A DNA stretch of 64,000 nt, from positions 1-64,000 of the forward strand of contig JAJKFJ010021647.1 in assembly GCA_027382625.1 (NCBI GenBank). The letters run 5' to 3'. Under the pieces are notes generated by a model. That model was not told the DNA's origin and did not search any database. It saw only the letters and a list, made by a program, of their open reading frames with translations. Of this stretch, positions 45,888 to 58,774 are shown one piece after another. Position numbers and translations under genes: made by a program. The stretch is from Tetmemena sp. SeJ-2015 (lineage: Eukaryota > Ciliophora > Spirotrichea > Sporadotrichida > Oxytrichidae). Positions within the stretch are counted from its first letter, which is position 1. Each line of letters starts with the position of its first letter.

Positions 45888-48800
45888 AAATCAGACACTA
45901 TCCCAATTGCAAAGAAACTTATTCTTTGTGTTCGAGAATGGTTTGTATCACTTATTTGAACTCACATACATGCAATATTTTCAAAAATGTTTAAAGGATA
46001 TTGAAATATTTCTTCTTGCTTTAAGAGTCGAAAGAGCAGACGAAGGAGAGTCTTAAGACTTTGAGTTTGGTTACTTTCCTATCCATAGGAATAGTTACTC
46101 TAATTTACAAATCATTAAGAGTATATAAAAAATTTAGTTATATAATTTGTCTAGCTATTCTGCCTCTTGCTAAATAGAGCCTCGGACAGCATCCTATTTC
46201 CGCTGAAAGTTTTCAACAGCCTCGACAGAGAGACTATGAAAGTCCAAATGAAGACAGCTGATGACTATTTAACTTACTTGGAAGATCAGAAGACAAAGCA
46301 ACAGTAGAGATATTTATTTTTTAAGAATAATTTTAATTTTATATGACTTCCATATATTCTAAGGGCAATCACCCGAGCAACCAAGTTATATTGTGCGCTA
46401 ATTTTTATTTAAACTTGAATCAATGAACCAAAGAGATTTGCTCCTTTTAGGAGGAAGGTAGAGAGTCAGTTTAAGAATTCAGGCCATTAAAAAGAACTAT
46501 AAAAGTTATTTTTATTCTTTAACAGCGAGGAGATAATCAGAGGTGAAGAAGAAGAGCGCAAAGTTTATAAAGGCAAATAGTTCTTTTTTCCTGAAAAGTT
46601 TTACTTTAATTTAAAGGTTAGCACACTTTAAAGATAAAAGACCAATTAAATAGTTTAAGTTCAGCCGAATGGTTTCAAATTCAATTTATGAATATACAAC
46701 AAAACAAAAAAATATTATTTTTCATTTAAAATTAAAAGATTTGCTTCTTAAGGTGCATTTAAATAGATCTTATGCAGCTCTTTTTATCAATAAATTTGTC
46801 TTTAAATTAATTGATAACAAAATCTATAAAACCCAATAGTCCAATAAGATAATAATAAATTATCTCTTTGAGATTACTTTTATTTTAAATTATTTTTTTA
46901 AATAAGCATAAAAATGGAAAATTATGATTCAATTAGAAGGATAACAGAGAGCAATTTTACACAATTAAGGAAGATAAACTAACCAGCAAAAAATAAAAGA
47001 AAAGCTTTCAAACTTCTAAAAGAAATAAAAAGGATATAAGTGAAACATCATCATCAAGTGAGGATTATGAAAATTAGGACTAAGCCAAAAATTTCAAACC
47101 TAAATTCTAAAGATAGTCGCCAGAAAAGATTAGCGAGGCATCTTTATTTTATTAATTCATTAATCCAAAGGTAATTAGAATAAAGACAGAGATTAGCAAA
47201 AAACTCGAAAAAGTGACCAGGAAAACTTGAAGGATAAATCCAAAAGGAATAGTAAAAGTAAAGTGATGCGAATAGAAGCTGAGTAGTCTAACTCTGGTGA
47301 TTATAATATAAATTCCGTATTATAAATTTCTTGATCAACATAAAGATAGTATATTTTTAGCAGAGGCTCATACTAATCTTGAATTCATTAATTATCTTAA
47401 GCTGTATTGGAATAATAGATAAACAAGAATTCCACCAGATCAAAGCTTCTTTACTTTGCTTTGACAGTATTGCTCAGCATATATTTCATGACTTCTTTCA
47501 TTCAATATTTAAATACAAATACTACTGAAAGCAAAACATTAAATAAATTTATGATTAAAAAATTAATCTTCTAAAATAAATAATTCCCTTTAGGATTAAA
47601 TTAAATTCAAAAGTAAATATATTTATTAATTCATGGTGTCTTTTCTGATAAGCTAAGAAGTATTTTAGAGTGATGAAAATCTTTTATATTTATATGATGA
47701 GGATGGAGTTTAGAAATTCTAAATTTTTTCTTATCGTGAAATTTGTGAATACGGTTTAATCTATTATTTATTTTTAATTTTCAGGTTTGCTCTACACCAT
47801 AATTATAATTGAGATTGATTAATTTATTTTATAAGAGAGAAGGCGATATAAAACAGAAGTTTGTATCTTTACTTTTATCAAGCAGATGGGACAAACAAGA
47901 CTTGTTTAAGTATAAAATATTTATACTTATCCAATGGACGTTGTATTCTAATCTTCAGCTTCTATATTATATTTTATTGTTTTCTTCTGTATAGGAGTAT
48001 TAATAAAATTATTTTTAATTTTTTATTTCAATTATTTAAGGGAGTTTAATGAAGTATTTATTAGCATATTTTCTATAGAGCTAAATTATTTATCTGAGGA
48101 ATAGCTGATAAGTTAAATCCGAAAGAGTCCCCCAGTGTATTTGGAATAATTCATGCCAGTAATCGAAGCAATCGACAGTCCTCAAATGTGCAATGCCACC
48201 TTCCTTGCTACTAATCCTAAATAAATATGAAATAAATAAATTATCCAGACAAAGCTGCAAATTGTGAAAAAGCATTCAACTCATTACTTTTATTTATTTG
48301 TATTTAATTACTACAGAAAGGAATGTCCAATTCACTACAATACAAATCAATTCAATATTAAATGGATAATATATATCGCCATTCTTTTTTATTTTAGTTT
48401 TATAAAAAATTTAAAAAAAAAATGCAAAAAAAATTTTTAAGCTTATAAATTTTTTTTTTACTTAGAGTATTAGAGATCTATCATTAGGCAATTTTTTTTT
48501 AAAGTAGCTTTTTTTTAGTTTGAATTAACTTTTGTTTTTTTAAGCATAAGGTTAAAGCGAATTAAAGGATTAATCTTTATTCTGAGTAATTTTAAAAAAG
48601 ACATTTTAATTGAATACCTTAACTTAGTTTAACTAACTGAATCTAGTTTTCAACAATAACCAAAATAGGAATATCCCTTATTTATACTCGCTCACCACAA
48701 ATCAAATGATTCAAGACTTGTCTGACATCGCACTTTATTATCACTAAGATGTCCATCAGTATGTTTAGAGAGAGCTTAAGAATTCAGTTCTCTCATATTT

Positions 48801-49046
48801 CAAAAAAGCTAAATCCAATTACATCACAGCTTTTGCCATCTATTTCACTTTCACCATTTTAGGAGCTATCTTATTATTTTATCTTTAAATCGGCTTTGCA
48901 ATTATAGTTTTCAAAAAGGTCAAGAGAAATTAAATAAAAAAAAAAGAAAGCTGATGGAGATGTAAAATATGATGATTCTTCTGCCTTTTGAGAAACTTTA
49001 AGTTGAGATGAAGCACAAAATAGATAGATATCTCAATAGATCTTGA
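45888..49046 (+). CDS. Gene C, C-terminal half (inverted relative to N-half)
   Basis: Begins at pointer AAATCA (45888-45893): TNQTLSQLQRNLFFVFENGL, then membrane segment LKTLSLVTFLSIGIVTLIY near 46,060-46,110. The linker is KSFQTSKRNKKDISETSSSS and KPKFQRQSPEKISEASLFY near 47,100, then IRIKTEISKKLEKVTRKTQK near 47,180. The next membrane segment is KLLYFALTVLLSIYFMTSF near 47,450-47,500. The loop includes LYDEDGVQKFQIFSYREIC and SPPVYLEQFMPVIEAIDSP near 48,130-48,190, homologous to YPVFLEDARQGLETLES in gene B. The last block at 48,680-49,046 is QDLSDIALYYHQDVHQYV, KAKSNYITAFAIYFTFTILG, then MILLPFEKLQVEMKHKIDRY and TGA 49044-49046. Frame breaks within the last block imply small IESs. The end lies only 58 bp from the end of the gene D N-half. 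Confidence 0.72.
48290..48640. other. Homopolymer-rich AT interval in the C-half of gene C
   Basis: Contains several A and T runs of 8 or more bases, densest around 48,405-48,540, and no convincing coding. It lies between the SPPVYLEQF block and the final block, so it should be one or more IESs. Confidence 0.5.
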
Positions 49047-49103
49047 AAGAGATAAGAATAATATAGATTTAATTTTCGAAAACATTTAATCCATTTTTCC
49101 ATC

Positions 49104-52100
49104 AATATTGGTATTAAGTATTGGTACTGATGCAGTCAAGTAGGGATCATTTTTCTTTTGAGCATATGCAATTTGAGATGACACATTTTTTTGATAAGAT
49201 GAAAAAAAGTATTTAAATTTTGTTTTTTTGTGATGAAACGCCCAAGTTTGAGACTATTAGAGAGAGGCCGAAGTCGAATGAATTGTTGTTGCTGTATACT
49301 TAGTACTTCTTGCTCAAGTAGTAGAGTTCCACTTCTTTGTAAATGTGCATATTTGGGTCGAAACTTATACTGGGTTTCTATTCGCTAACAGCCTGAAATC
49401 TTCGTGCAAAATATTATAAAACTCAAGTGCAAGTCCAGAAGCTAAGTTGCAGACTCATTCAGTCTCTCTGAATAGTACGAATACCTAAACTAAAAAATAT
49501 TAGAAAAACTATAGCGCTTATTATTTAAAACAAATTTATCGAGAGGGTAAAAAATGGAACTTCTATTCAGTGAAGTAAGACTGCTGGCATTATAGTTTTG
49601 AGAAACTATTAGTTGAAGTTGCTTCAACGAAGCTAAGCAAGTTGCCAACTTTGAGTTTCTCTAATTTAAAATTTTCAAATTTTTAGAATATATACATTTA
49701 ATATTAAATTAAATAATACTCAAATAAATTAAATAAATGGCAATTAAATTTTAAATACTTCGAAGCAAAATATTAGTGAAAACTTTTATGTTTTTGTCAT
49801 ACTTAAAAGACATTTTTATATTGTGATTTTAATTGATGAGACTATTGAATTATATTTGGAGATCTACTTGCGATTTCTTCTGCATGTACATTATGAAATT
49901 TATGGAGCTGACAGCTATGAAGCAATCAGCACGCAAAAACTATGTATAGATAGAGTCGCAGAACCTTTGGTGACCTCTCTTGGAAAAGCAAATCAATATT
50001 ATTCATATTTATAAGCAAACCTTTTGTATAAGAAAGAGAGGATCCAGTCCCTGAACTAGACTAGGAAGATATTGAGGCTGAACCTGACATGAATTTGTTC
50101 TCTTGAGCGTCGCTGCCAGTGAAATCTGAGGAAGTATATTTTTATTTAAGCCCAAAACTACATCATGCCATCCTAGCTATCTTTTATATTAAAATTATTT
50201 AGAATTCTATCTCTATTCCCCATTTTTGGGAGACAATTTTTTTTATCACTGCCAATGCTTTAAAAAATGAACTAAACAGATTTAGATTCTGTAAAGGAGC
50301 GACATGGAAAAAAATATTTCTCAGTTGGCCTTTTTTTAAAGGTAAGTTTAAATATAAAATTATTCATTTAATGAATGCATTATAAGTGATCTCCTCGTAC
50401 TTTATAAATTAAACTAGAGAGAGCAAGTAATGTAGTTTTACTCTGTGTTCTTGAAATTTCTCACTTTCATTACTTGATCAAATTGCAATCATTTAAATTT
50501 ATATAAGAGTTGATGAGAGATGAATATGTTTGGATTTTCGATTACATACTATTCAAAATTTCCCATTTAGTGAACTATGTCATCCATCTTCAAATTCCTG
50601 CCTAATATCTCCTCCTGCATTTTCAGCTACTTCTAGGATAATCCAATTATAGATTTGCAGACATTTAAAAATTTTGAAAGCGATAAAAATGGAAAATTGC
50701 AGTTCTGTGAAATATCCTTGATGTTATTGTTGACATCAGTTAAAATAATGAAGACATGCTTCATAGGAACTAGTTAGTTATTCTAGAAATTCACGCTCAC
50801 TATCGGATCAATATGAAGTATAAGACTAACAACTTATAATATTTTATAGACTGTACTCGAATTTAGAGTTATAGTGGAAATTAATGTAGAACTGTGCTGG
50901 TCTTATATAATTAGCGAAATCTTTTACAAAGACGTTCTTACTCTTCCTATAAAACGAGGCATGCCCTCAGATTAAAATCTCTTTATGAAGTATTGATGGT
51001 TGTTCCCATAAATTAAATCGCCCGCTATTTACTTTTATTTAATAACAGAATCTTGCAATAATGAGTTCAGGCATCAAATAAACTCTACTTTCTAATCGTA
51101 ATGATAATTTTAATCTTCATATTTTACTTGACACTTTTTTCGAGAATATTATCTTCAGAGATATTGAGCAATTAGCAGATTACTCTATTTGCGTACTTGA
51201 ATTTCCCAATCGTCTTTTCATCTTCAAATGAAACTATAGCAAACCCTACATCATTTATGTCTGTAATACCTCCGAATCTTGAACTCTTCTTCCTCATATT
51301 CCTGACCATTAAAAAAAAAAAAGAGGTTTCTGAGATTGTTGAGCATCTGATTATAACTCTGTTTATCGTTTAGAATATTCTGATAAAACATTGCGTAGTA
51401 ATAGTACTTAAAGAACAACAATTAGAATTGGCTTTAAACTTGTTGTAGTCTTTGATTAGCTGCTGTTCTTCTAGCTATGTTGTGAATTCCTTAATCTGGC
51501 TTATATTCTTGCTGATTTCCATTCCTAATAACCTGAGAGTAAAACTTTTTTTTGTTATAGATGTAAATAGATGTTTTAGTTTACATAAGCCTCTCTGACA
51601 TTGGCTTGCTCTTACTAGAATATTTTCCAGAAGTGAAGGACATCTATGTTGTAACTTCAAACAGCCAATCTAAATTCTATTGCATCTAATTGCTTTAAAT
51701 AAAAGTCACGTAGTCAACATTCTCCTTAAAATTTAATCATTAAAACTTTGCGTCTGTGGATTTAAACTCCAGTAGAATTTGGTCGAGCAGGTAAAACTCC
51801 GTACACTAAATCTCAGGATATCCATAAATGATCTCTTTGAGGTCTTTGAAGAGCTTACCATGCGAGCACAGCTTTACTAAATTAAATAGCTTGGTAGACA
51901 TTATGCTGGTAATGGAACAAGAAGTAGATGTAAATCAGCTGGAACGAAATGTTACCCCTTGTTTGTTTTTCAACCATTTTGAACTGACTCTCTAGCAATC
52001 TAGTGAAGAAATAAGTTCGGATCATTGAGTGTTTTGAATTGTGAGGGACTCTTGAACTCACCTTTCACTTTGAAATCCGTGTTGTTATCAAATCCATCAT

Positions 52101-53974
52101 AGGCGGAGCCTTTCAGTATCATTCCTTTACTGAACATCTCCATTATCATCGGCTCCTTAAATATCTCATCTTGCTGATTTAGCAAGTTAAATTAATTTTG
52201 ACTGATTTCTTTGGTCATTTCTAACTAAGGTAGACTCAAATATTTCATTTAAAAATTTCAACCAAGTTGCTATTGATTGTATTGAAATTCATGATTTGGC
52301 TTGTCCCTTCAATGTCTTCAGCCATTCTACTAATAGTCTCCCCTTCTCTAGTATATACCTCTGAGGGAATAAAGCATTCATAGTACTCTCTTAAAATATT
52401 TTAAAGTTAAATCTCAGCTCCTTAGAGATTGGAAGCCTAGCTGTAGGGAACTTCTTCCTCAACTTAATGAGTTGAGTTCAGTTGATTCTCGAGGACCTCT
52501 CTCATCATTCCAATTACATCTGTCCCATCTCCTTGTATTTGAATAATAAATATGCATGAATAGGATATATTAATTAATTTATGAATGAACTTCTATCCGT
52601 CGTCTCTGTATCCCCTGTATATTCTCTTTCTCTTTTTCCTGAACTTTTCAGGGTCTTGGCAGTATTGGGTAAAGAACTAACAATGCAGTTAATTAAATTC
52701 TCACTTATATTTGTTGGTACTGTAGCACTGGAGTTTGTGTTGATAGGTGAAACTCATGAGTTAAGCAAGGTCTGTCTCTGACTGCCTCTTTGTCATTTTA
52801 AGTAGATGAGTAACTGCAATAAGCCATTCATTCTTAGAGAGCTCAGTTTCGTTCAAATAATAAACATTTATTCTTCATCTTATAAAGGACACTGTGTTTT
52901 CTTTGCTAGTCTACTGCTAGAATTATTTTAACCATCACAGGGATGAACACAAAGAAAAAATAGCTTATACTCTTATAAAGCAGTAGCCATAGTGGAGAAA
53001 ATATCTCTGTCCGATATTAAAGCTATTAGTCCAATCAAGCTTAATGATACAAATATTTAGTGGCTTTATAATTAATTTAACTTACATTTTACAGTAAAAT
53101 TAAAAAAGATCAAAGATTAAAAATATTTAATTAAATATATTCCTTCAAAATATAAAGCTTACATTTTATGTAAATTAACGAAAGCTCATTTTAAGTATTT
53201 TTTTTACCTAAAATGATAAAAATTTATTTCCCCAAAAATATTCCCTCTAGCATGAGAGTTGCGTCATGGACTTTGACATTAAATATATTAGGAGTATTCA
53301 TTCTATATCCCAATATGAGAATCATAATTCCAATTACAATAAGATCCATCGTTATAGTGACTCCTTTCTAGTTAAGCTGTCTCTATAAAGTTCTTAGGAG
53401 CCTAGTACAACTTTCAAAAGCACTCTGAAATAAATTCCGCCTGTTTAGTTAAAGACCATGGGATTTCATCGTTAGGGACCTCCATATTATAAAAGCGCAA
53501 GAAATAAAAGTTACAAGCACAGAAGTTGATTATCAAAAGCAGCAAAGCAGTATGGCTACACTGCCAACTTAGATGCAAGTTTAATTGCTAAGACCTTAAT
53601 GCAAACAAGACTGAAATTATAATGGGGGTTTAAATAACAGTCCCACTCAATATAATAAACAAAGACAGGAACTTCAGTGCGTAAAGTAAAATGAATTAAA
53701 ATAGTAGAATTTTATGTTGAAAATTGTTTAACTAGGCTCCTTAGTTTAGTCGAAAGTTTTAACTCTAAAAATGAAGGTGACAAAAGCTATTGTAAAGGCC
53801 ATATACATTCCCGAAAATATGCACATTCATTTTTAAGTTCTGAGTGAAATTACATTATGTAGATGTGGGTCTCTGCTTTGTTCTAAGCACTGAGAGTCAT
53901 CGTAGAACTTTCATTTGACTTTACGACTTGTCCTAATTCGTTAGTGCCTACATTAAATAACTTCTTTCATTCAT
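49104..53974 (-). CDS. Gene D, N-terminal half: divergent multi-pass membrane protein with PAS domain
   Basis: Start ATG 53974 (MNERSYLMQALTNQDKS). Membrane segments: FSGMYMAFTIAFVTFIF near 53,790, TITMDLIVIGIMILILGY near 53,330, FSPLWLLLYKSISYFFFVFI and VMVKIILAV near 52,930-53,000. A soluble part follows: NEWLIAVTHLLKMTKRQSET, homologous to LETIKMMDRQNETDL of gene A, then ILREYYECFIPSEVYTREGE near 52,390 and DGFDNNTDFKVKGEFKSPSQ near 52,060. The PAS domain is near 51,300-51,130: GGITDINDVGFAIVSFEDE, KFKYANRVICQLLNISEDN, ILEKSV. The loop is DPNMHIYKEVELYYLSKKYQ near 49,340. A 34 bp IES (GATGAAA at 49198-49204 and 49232-49238) is removed to give LIVSNLGVSSYQKNVSSQ. The frame then runs through YLTASVPILNTNI to the proposed pointer ATATT (49104-49108 as AATAT). 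This is the most diverged paralogue. Confidence 0.68.
49198..49238. other. 34 bp IES with 7 bp pointer, gene D
   Basis: GATGAAA at 49198-49204 and 49232-49238 around an A/T-run segment. Removal joins SNLGVSS to YQKNVSSQIAYAQKKND in frame. Confidence 0.7.
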
Positions 53975-54873
53975 TTGTTTGAAAACAATAATTTAAATTA
54001 AAAAAATTGATTTTATTTTGAAACATTAATTTATTACATCGAGGAAAGTTTCAATTCCAGAGAATACTTCCTAAAATGATTTGACATCTGCTAAACGTAT
54101 TGCACAGTAAAGCATCATTAAGTACTCAAATGTCAAAAGAACTAAGTAGGGAGTCTGCTGAACTATATTTAAAATATCCAATTCAAAAATTGTATTAAAG
54201 TATATTGTTTTTGACTAGGGCTCAAGTTCATAAAAATTAAATTTCTAATTTTAGAGTTAGGTAGCACATGTTCTTGATTATTATTTCTCTTCTTGGAACA
54301 TTGCTTACTTTTGCCTCTTCTTGAGATTTTCGCATCTAAGTAGTAGAATTCAAATAATTTTAAAACTAATATAAATACTTACTGTCTAAATTATGAAAGA
54401 TCTTTTTTTATTTTAGATATATTTTAATTTATATGAAAGTAATAAATATCCTAAAAATTAATATGTTTTTTATTCTTAAAAATATGCAAAATGACTAAAA
54501 TCTTCTTCATTTAAATATTTATATAATTTTAAAAGGGTATTTGCTATTTAATCATTTTTAATTTTCTCATAGATATTTTATTTTTTTGATTAATTATCCT
54601 GTGAATATTGACTTGACTCAATAATACTACTATATTTGTCAATTTATCTCTAATCTTTTCAAAAATAATCCTTTATATAATAATTTGTTTTTTAACTGCA
54701 TCAGATAGCTTAAGAAGTCTTTACTATTTTATATAAAATAGAGTCCTGTTAATTTCCTATTTAAAATACATTTACAATATATCTTCTCAAACGGAATGAC
54801 ATCTTTAAATTTTAAAAATTAAAATGAAGATAAAAGTAATCTTTGAACTTCTTGGGAACTAACTAGGAGGAAG
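53975..54873. other. AT-rich spacer between the head-to-head halves of gene D
   Basis: About 900 bp, far longer than the 200-310 bp spacers of genes A to C. No convincing coding sequence on either strand; many A/T runs. Expected content: 5' flank of gene D plus eliminated DNA. Confidence 0.45.
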
Positions 54874-57800
54874 ATATTCAAAGAATTGCACTTGATGCTT
54901 CTCAAGAGAATAAACTCTTCATCAACCTGATGCACTTATTAATTTATAGATGTCTTTCATATCCATCGGAGTTATCACAATATATATTTATTATACAATT
55001 GTTGGGATAGTAACTTTCCCAATCTTAGGCAGGGAATAGAAGACAGAAAGATAAGTGTGCTCAAGTACTTCAATCTGCTGAGTGCGGAATAGATTAACAT
55101 TCAAATTGATAGAGGCAAGGAGTTCCAAAAAGAGTTCATGTCCCTATCATTCTAAAATTAAATAACAAACATGCAAATATCTATCAAGAGATACAAGCGT
55201 CAAAGAAGACTATAAGTCGGAGATGCTTGAGGATGAGTATGATGATGAATCAGACAGTGATGAATATATTGAGATGGGACCTAATCACCATCCTCAACAC
55301 CATAAAGTCAATTTCGCAGCAGTTGTGGACATATACAGTAAGTTAAATTATTTTGGAAGGATGGTGAATAGATGCGAGCTGATACTTTACGCAAAGAAGG
55401 ATAAATGTCTTCTCTCAAATAGCAAAATAATTCCCCTAGAGTCATAAAGTCAGCTCTTAAGGACGGTAATTCTAATCAAAAGAAGCAGTCATCTTCAAGG
55501 TTTTTCGATGAGGCTCTTGATCATAAAATTAGTAATCATTGTATATTGATGAAGGGATGAATGGCAACTCATCTCAGTTAGAATCAGTAAGTTCAAAGCC
55601 CGAGGGGTAAAATTCATAAGAAGGCATGCCCAATAATTAAGACCCGTCGTAGATTCAACCTAAAATATAGTTTAAAGCTTAATTAAAAACGATGATTGGT
55701 CAAATAATTCAGCTGGGTTGACAAATATGTGGGATTTATATTACAGGCTCATGCCCATTTTCTTTTTTATGAGAAGCGAATAAAAAATAAAATGAGACTT
55801 TTGTTTTAAGAACGATTATATTAGAAGCAGCTTTAACTTTGTCAACTTCAAATTCGTTTTGAACTTTTTTAAATATAAAGAAATAGTGTCTTAAAATTTT
55901 AACTGAACGAATCCCATTGGATTTGAAGATTATCCATTAAATTCTTGCTATAATAGTTGGGAACGGACTTGTGACATTTCAAGGAGAATATAGTAAGAAA
56001 CTATCTTAGCTAAATCCTGACCTTGAAGCTGTTGCCTATTAAAATAACTCTGCTAGTAGAAGTGGCTTAATAAAACCTATTGCTTAAAATCAATTAGAAA
56101 CCATTGATCCTGAAAACAATGAAGTCTAATTGAAAACGCTTTCTCAGTAGTTTGTAGCCATATCATCACTTTCTCATAACTCTATAATTATTTTACACTA
56201 ACTCAGTATTCTTAAATTAAAATAGACATGAAATTTAAGCGAAACTATATATTTTACTTTTAAGTTGGATTTAATAGTGCTCAGAATAAGTATAAGCGGT
56301 TATTTGAGAGTATAATTAGCAATTAATTAGGCAAATTTAAATTTTTCCAATAATTTATTTAAATCTTAAATTGTAAATTGCGGAATATATCAGGAGGGAA
56401 AAGAGAGCTTAGAAGAGTAGAAAAATAATGAGAAGTAGAGAGTGAAGAAATTTAACTTTCTCTATATTTATTCTTTTAGTTAAGTTTGCTCCCTAGTAAA
56501 ATGTGGTTCAGATAAAAAGTGCCAGAAAGGAATAAGAAGCCAAATATGAAGCTTAGGCTTCAGTGGGATTTTAACCCAAAAAAATGATCTAGAAAAAGTA
56601 AAGACCAAACAAAGGTTCTTTAACCAATATTTATCAATATTTTTCCCATAAAAGAAAAGATAGCGAAAATTTTATTTATTATTGATTAAATTTTAAAGCG
56701 ATGCAGTTTTCACTTCAGCTTTCGATATCCAAAGAATATTTGAGAAAATAAACAGAAATGAGGAAAAGCAATCAGCACTCAGAAACAATAGGAAAAGGGA
56801 TAAAAGACAGAAACTCGGAGATTGGGACCACAAAGATGAGAAAAAATACAAGAGACGATAAGCAGTAGCTATTAAGCAGGAAGAACGCGAAGCAGAATTA
56901 GAAGAGAGGAAGGAAAGAAGTTAAATTTACAGAGGTGGAAATCATTCATCAAGGCTTAACTTCAACTCAGGATTCATCAACAAAGCAGGAAATTAAGGAA
57001 AGGGAGACTTTGATGATGTTAGAACTATTTTTAAAGGCTTTAAAGTTAGAAGCAAAAACAGACTTAACAAACTTCATGGAGTCTTCTAGGTAGGTGGTAA
57101 AGATACTTCGAAAAATTTAAAGCCATTAATTTTCCGATTACTTATCAAGGAGACTAGCTGAAATACAGAGGTGGCACTGAAAACTTTTAAAAGACTGAGA
57201 GTATGAAAGGAAAGGCTGGCAAGAAAAATATTTATGTTTAAAGAAAATGAGTAAAAATAATATGAACGCTGGAGTGAAGCTAAATCCTATGGGAAAGGCT
57301 TTTCAAGACGATAAAGGGATGGCTGGAATTTTTAAAGCCAGGAGCCTAGATTCAAATTTTTATTAAAGATAAAACAGCCAAAATGCATAATGAAAGACAT
57401 CGCCACCATCATAATGCAATAATATACACATAATTTTATATTCATGATGACGATGAAGATGATGATGAATCAAAGAGCTAATCGAGCGATAAAAGCAGTT
57501 AGAATAATCATAAGCAAGAAGATAAGTTATAGATTTTTTTTTGTATCAGATGAAGTAAAGAGGACTTTTAAGGACTTACTTACTTTCAAAATTGCTACAA
57601 GTAGAACAGATTCTATTCAAGATGCTTTAGAGAAAATAGCTCTCAAAGAAAAACTGAAGCTCGCTCTCTATGTATTTAAATTTCACTCTATTTTATTTTT
57701 TTTTCATATAAATTTAAATGATTTTCCTTTAATTCAAATTTTATCTAATATATGTGCTGATAGTGATTGTGATTTTGAATTCAAATCTGATAGCAAGTTT

Positions 57801-58724
57801 CCAAATAGGTTAAAAAACTTTTGATGAGGCTCAAACTTCAATTATCAATTTAGCTGTTTACTACCACAAGGAAAATTATCTCGGAAATCTTCTTTTCTAT
57901 ACGATGGAGGAGTTTAACTCGAAATTATACATTAAAAATATTATTTAAAGTTTATCGAGAACAAAACTATATCTTATAGTGGTCTTAATATGGCATAGAA
58001 TTTTTAGATTAAACCAACAAAAATTAGAACGAATATAAAGTCATTCGTTAGGCATATCCAAATTTCTTATCTACAGCCTCTACTTCTTTGGAATCATTAG
58101 AGAGCAAGGATATTGCAATCTTTAAAAATTTAATAAAAATCTAGCTCTAAATTATTAAATCGGAAATATGTGCGGGACAGTATTTGCGAGCAATTCTTCA
58201 AAACTTTAAAACTGCTTAACAGCTTATAATGGACTATTTTCGAATGGATTAACATCATCAGTGTACACAATTCTTTTTTTAATATATTTCTGGTTGTATT
58301 TTACAATATTGAACTACATGTAGACACTGCAAGTTGGTTTCTAAACTAGCAATAGGACTGCTTCATACCTGAAAGAAGTTATAACAGATATAAGATTTAG
58401 GGATCAGTTTGACCTTTTCAATGAATATATTCACGAAGTTCTTGCTATATTTTAAATGCCTACATGAGTGATCTTGCCACTGGTTCAGCAAAAGAATATT
58501 ATAACGGACTATATCAAAGCTATATGACGATTTACACAGTTTACATTTGCTTTGCAATAGCACTCTGCTTCTTCTTTGGGCTTTTCGTATTCAAGAAACT
58601 TAAGCAGCAGATACTCACCTCAGTAAAAGAAATATTTTATAAAGTAAACATAATGGCAATAATTCCACTTGAAGAGCTAGACAACAGAGACAGATTAAAA
58701 ATTGAAGCATTTCTTAACTAATGA
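54874..58724 (+). CDS. Gene D, C-terminal half (inverted relative to N-half)
   Basis: First coding bases at about 54,874: IQRIALDASQENKLFINLMH, then membrane segment MSFISIGVITIYIYYTIVGI near 54,955-55,010. The cytoplasmic linker is much longer than in genes A to C, about 55,040-57,600: ISVLKYFNLLSAEQINIQ, the acidic EDEYDDESDSDEYIEMG, DGNSNQKKQSSSRFFDEALD, a highly charged stretch at 56,700-57,100 (EKQSALRNNRKRDKRQKLGD, KYKRRQAVAIKQEEREAELE, YRGGNHSSRLNFNSGF), and a His-rich then Asp-rich patch near 57,390-57,470. The final region has AYPNFLSTASTSLESLESKD near 58,050, QFDLFNEYIHEVLAIFQ near 58,410, membrane segment YTVYICFAIALCFFFGLFVF and MAIIPLEELDNRDRLKIEAF with TGA 58722-58724. Part of 55,700-57,300 might be a separate nested gene; that cannot be excluded. 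Confidence 0.62.
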
Positions 58725-58774
58725 TTTAAAGTTTTATTTTATCGCATGCATTCAATATTTTCATTTTAATTGAA

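Noticed and set aside
53225..53245. CCCCAAAA-like telomeric sequence
   Set aside because: A single short occurrence within a coding-like region, not a repeat tract or an element end.
24204..58724. Plus-strand C-halves as independent genes convergent with the minus-strand ones
   Set aside because: They lack start codons at their 5' limits, the minus-strand N-halves lack proper stops there, and 10-11 bp inverted matches join the two in frame at homologous positions.
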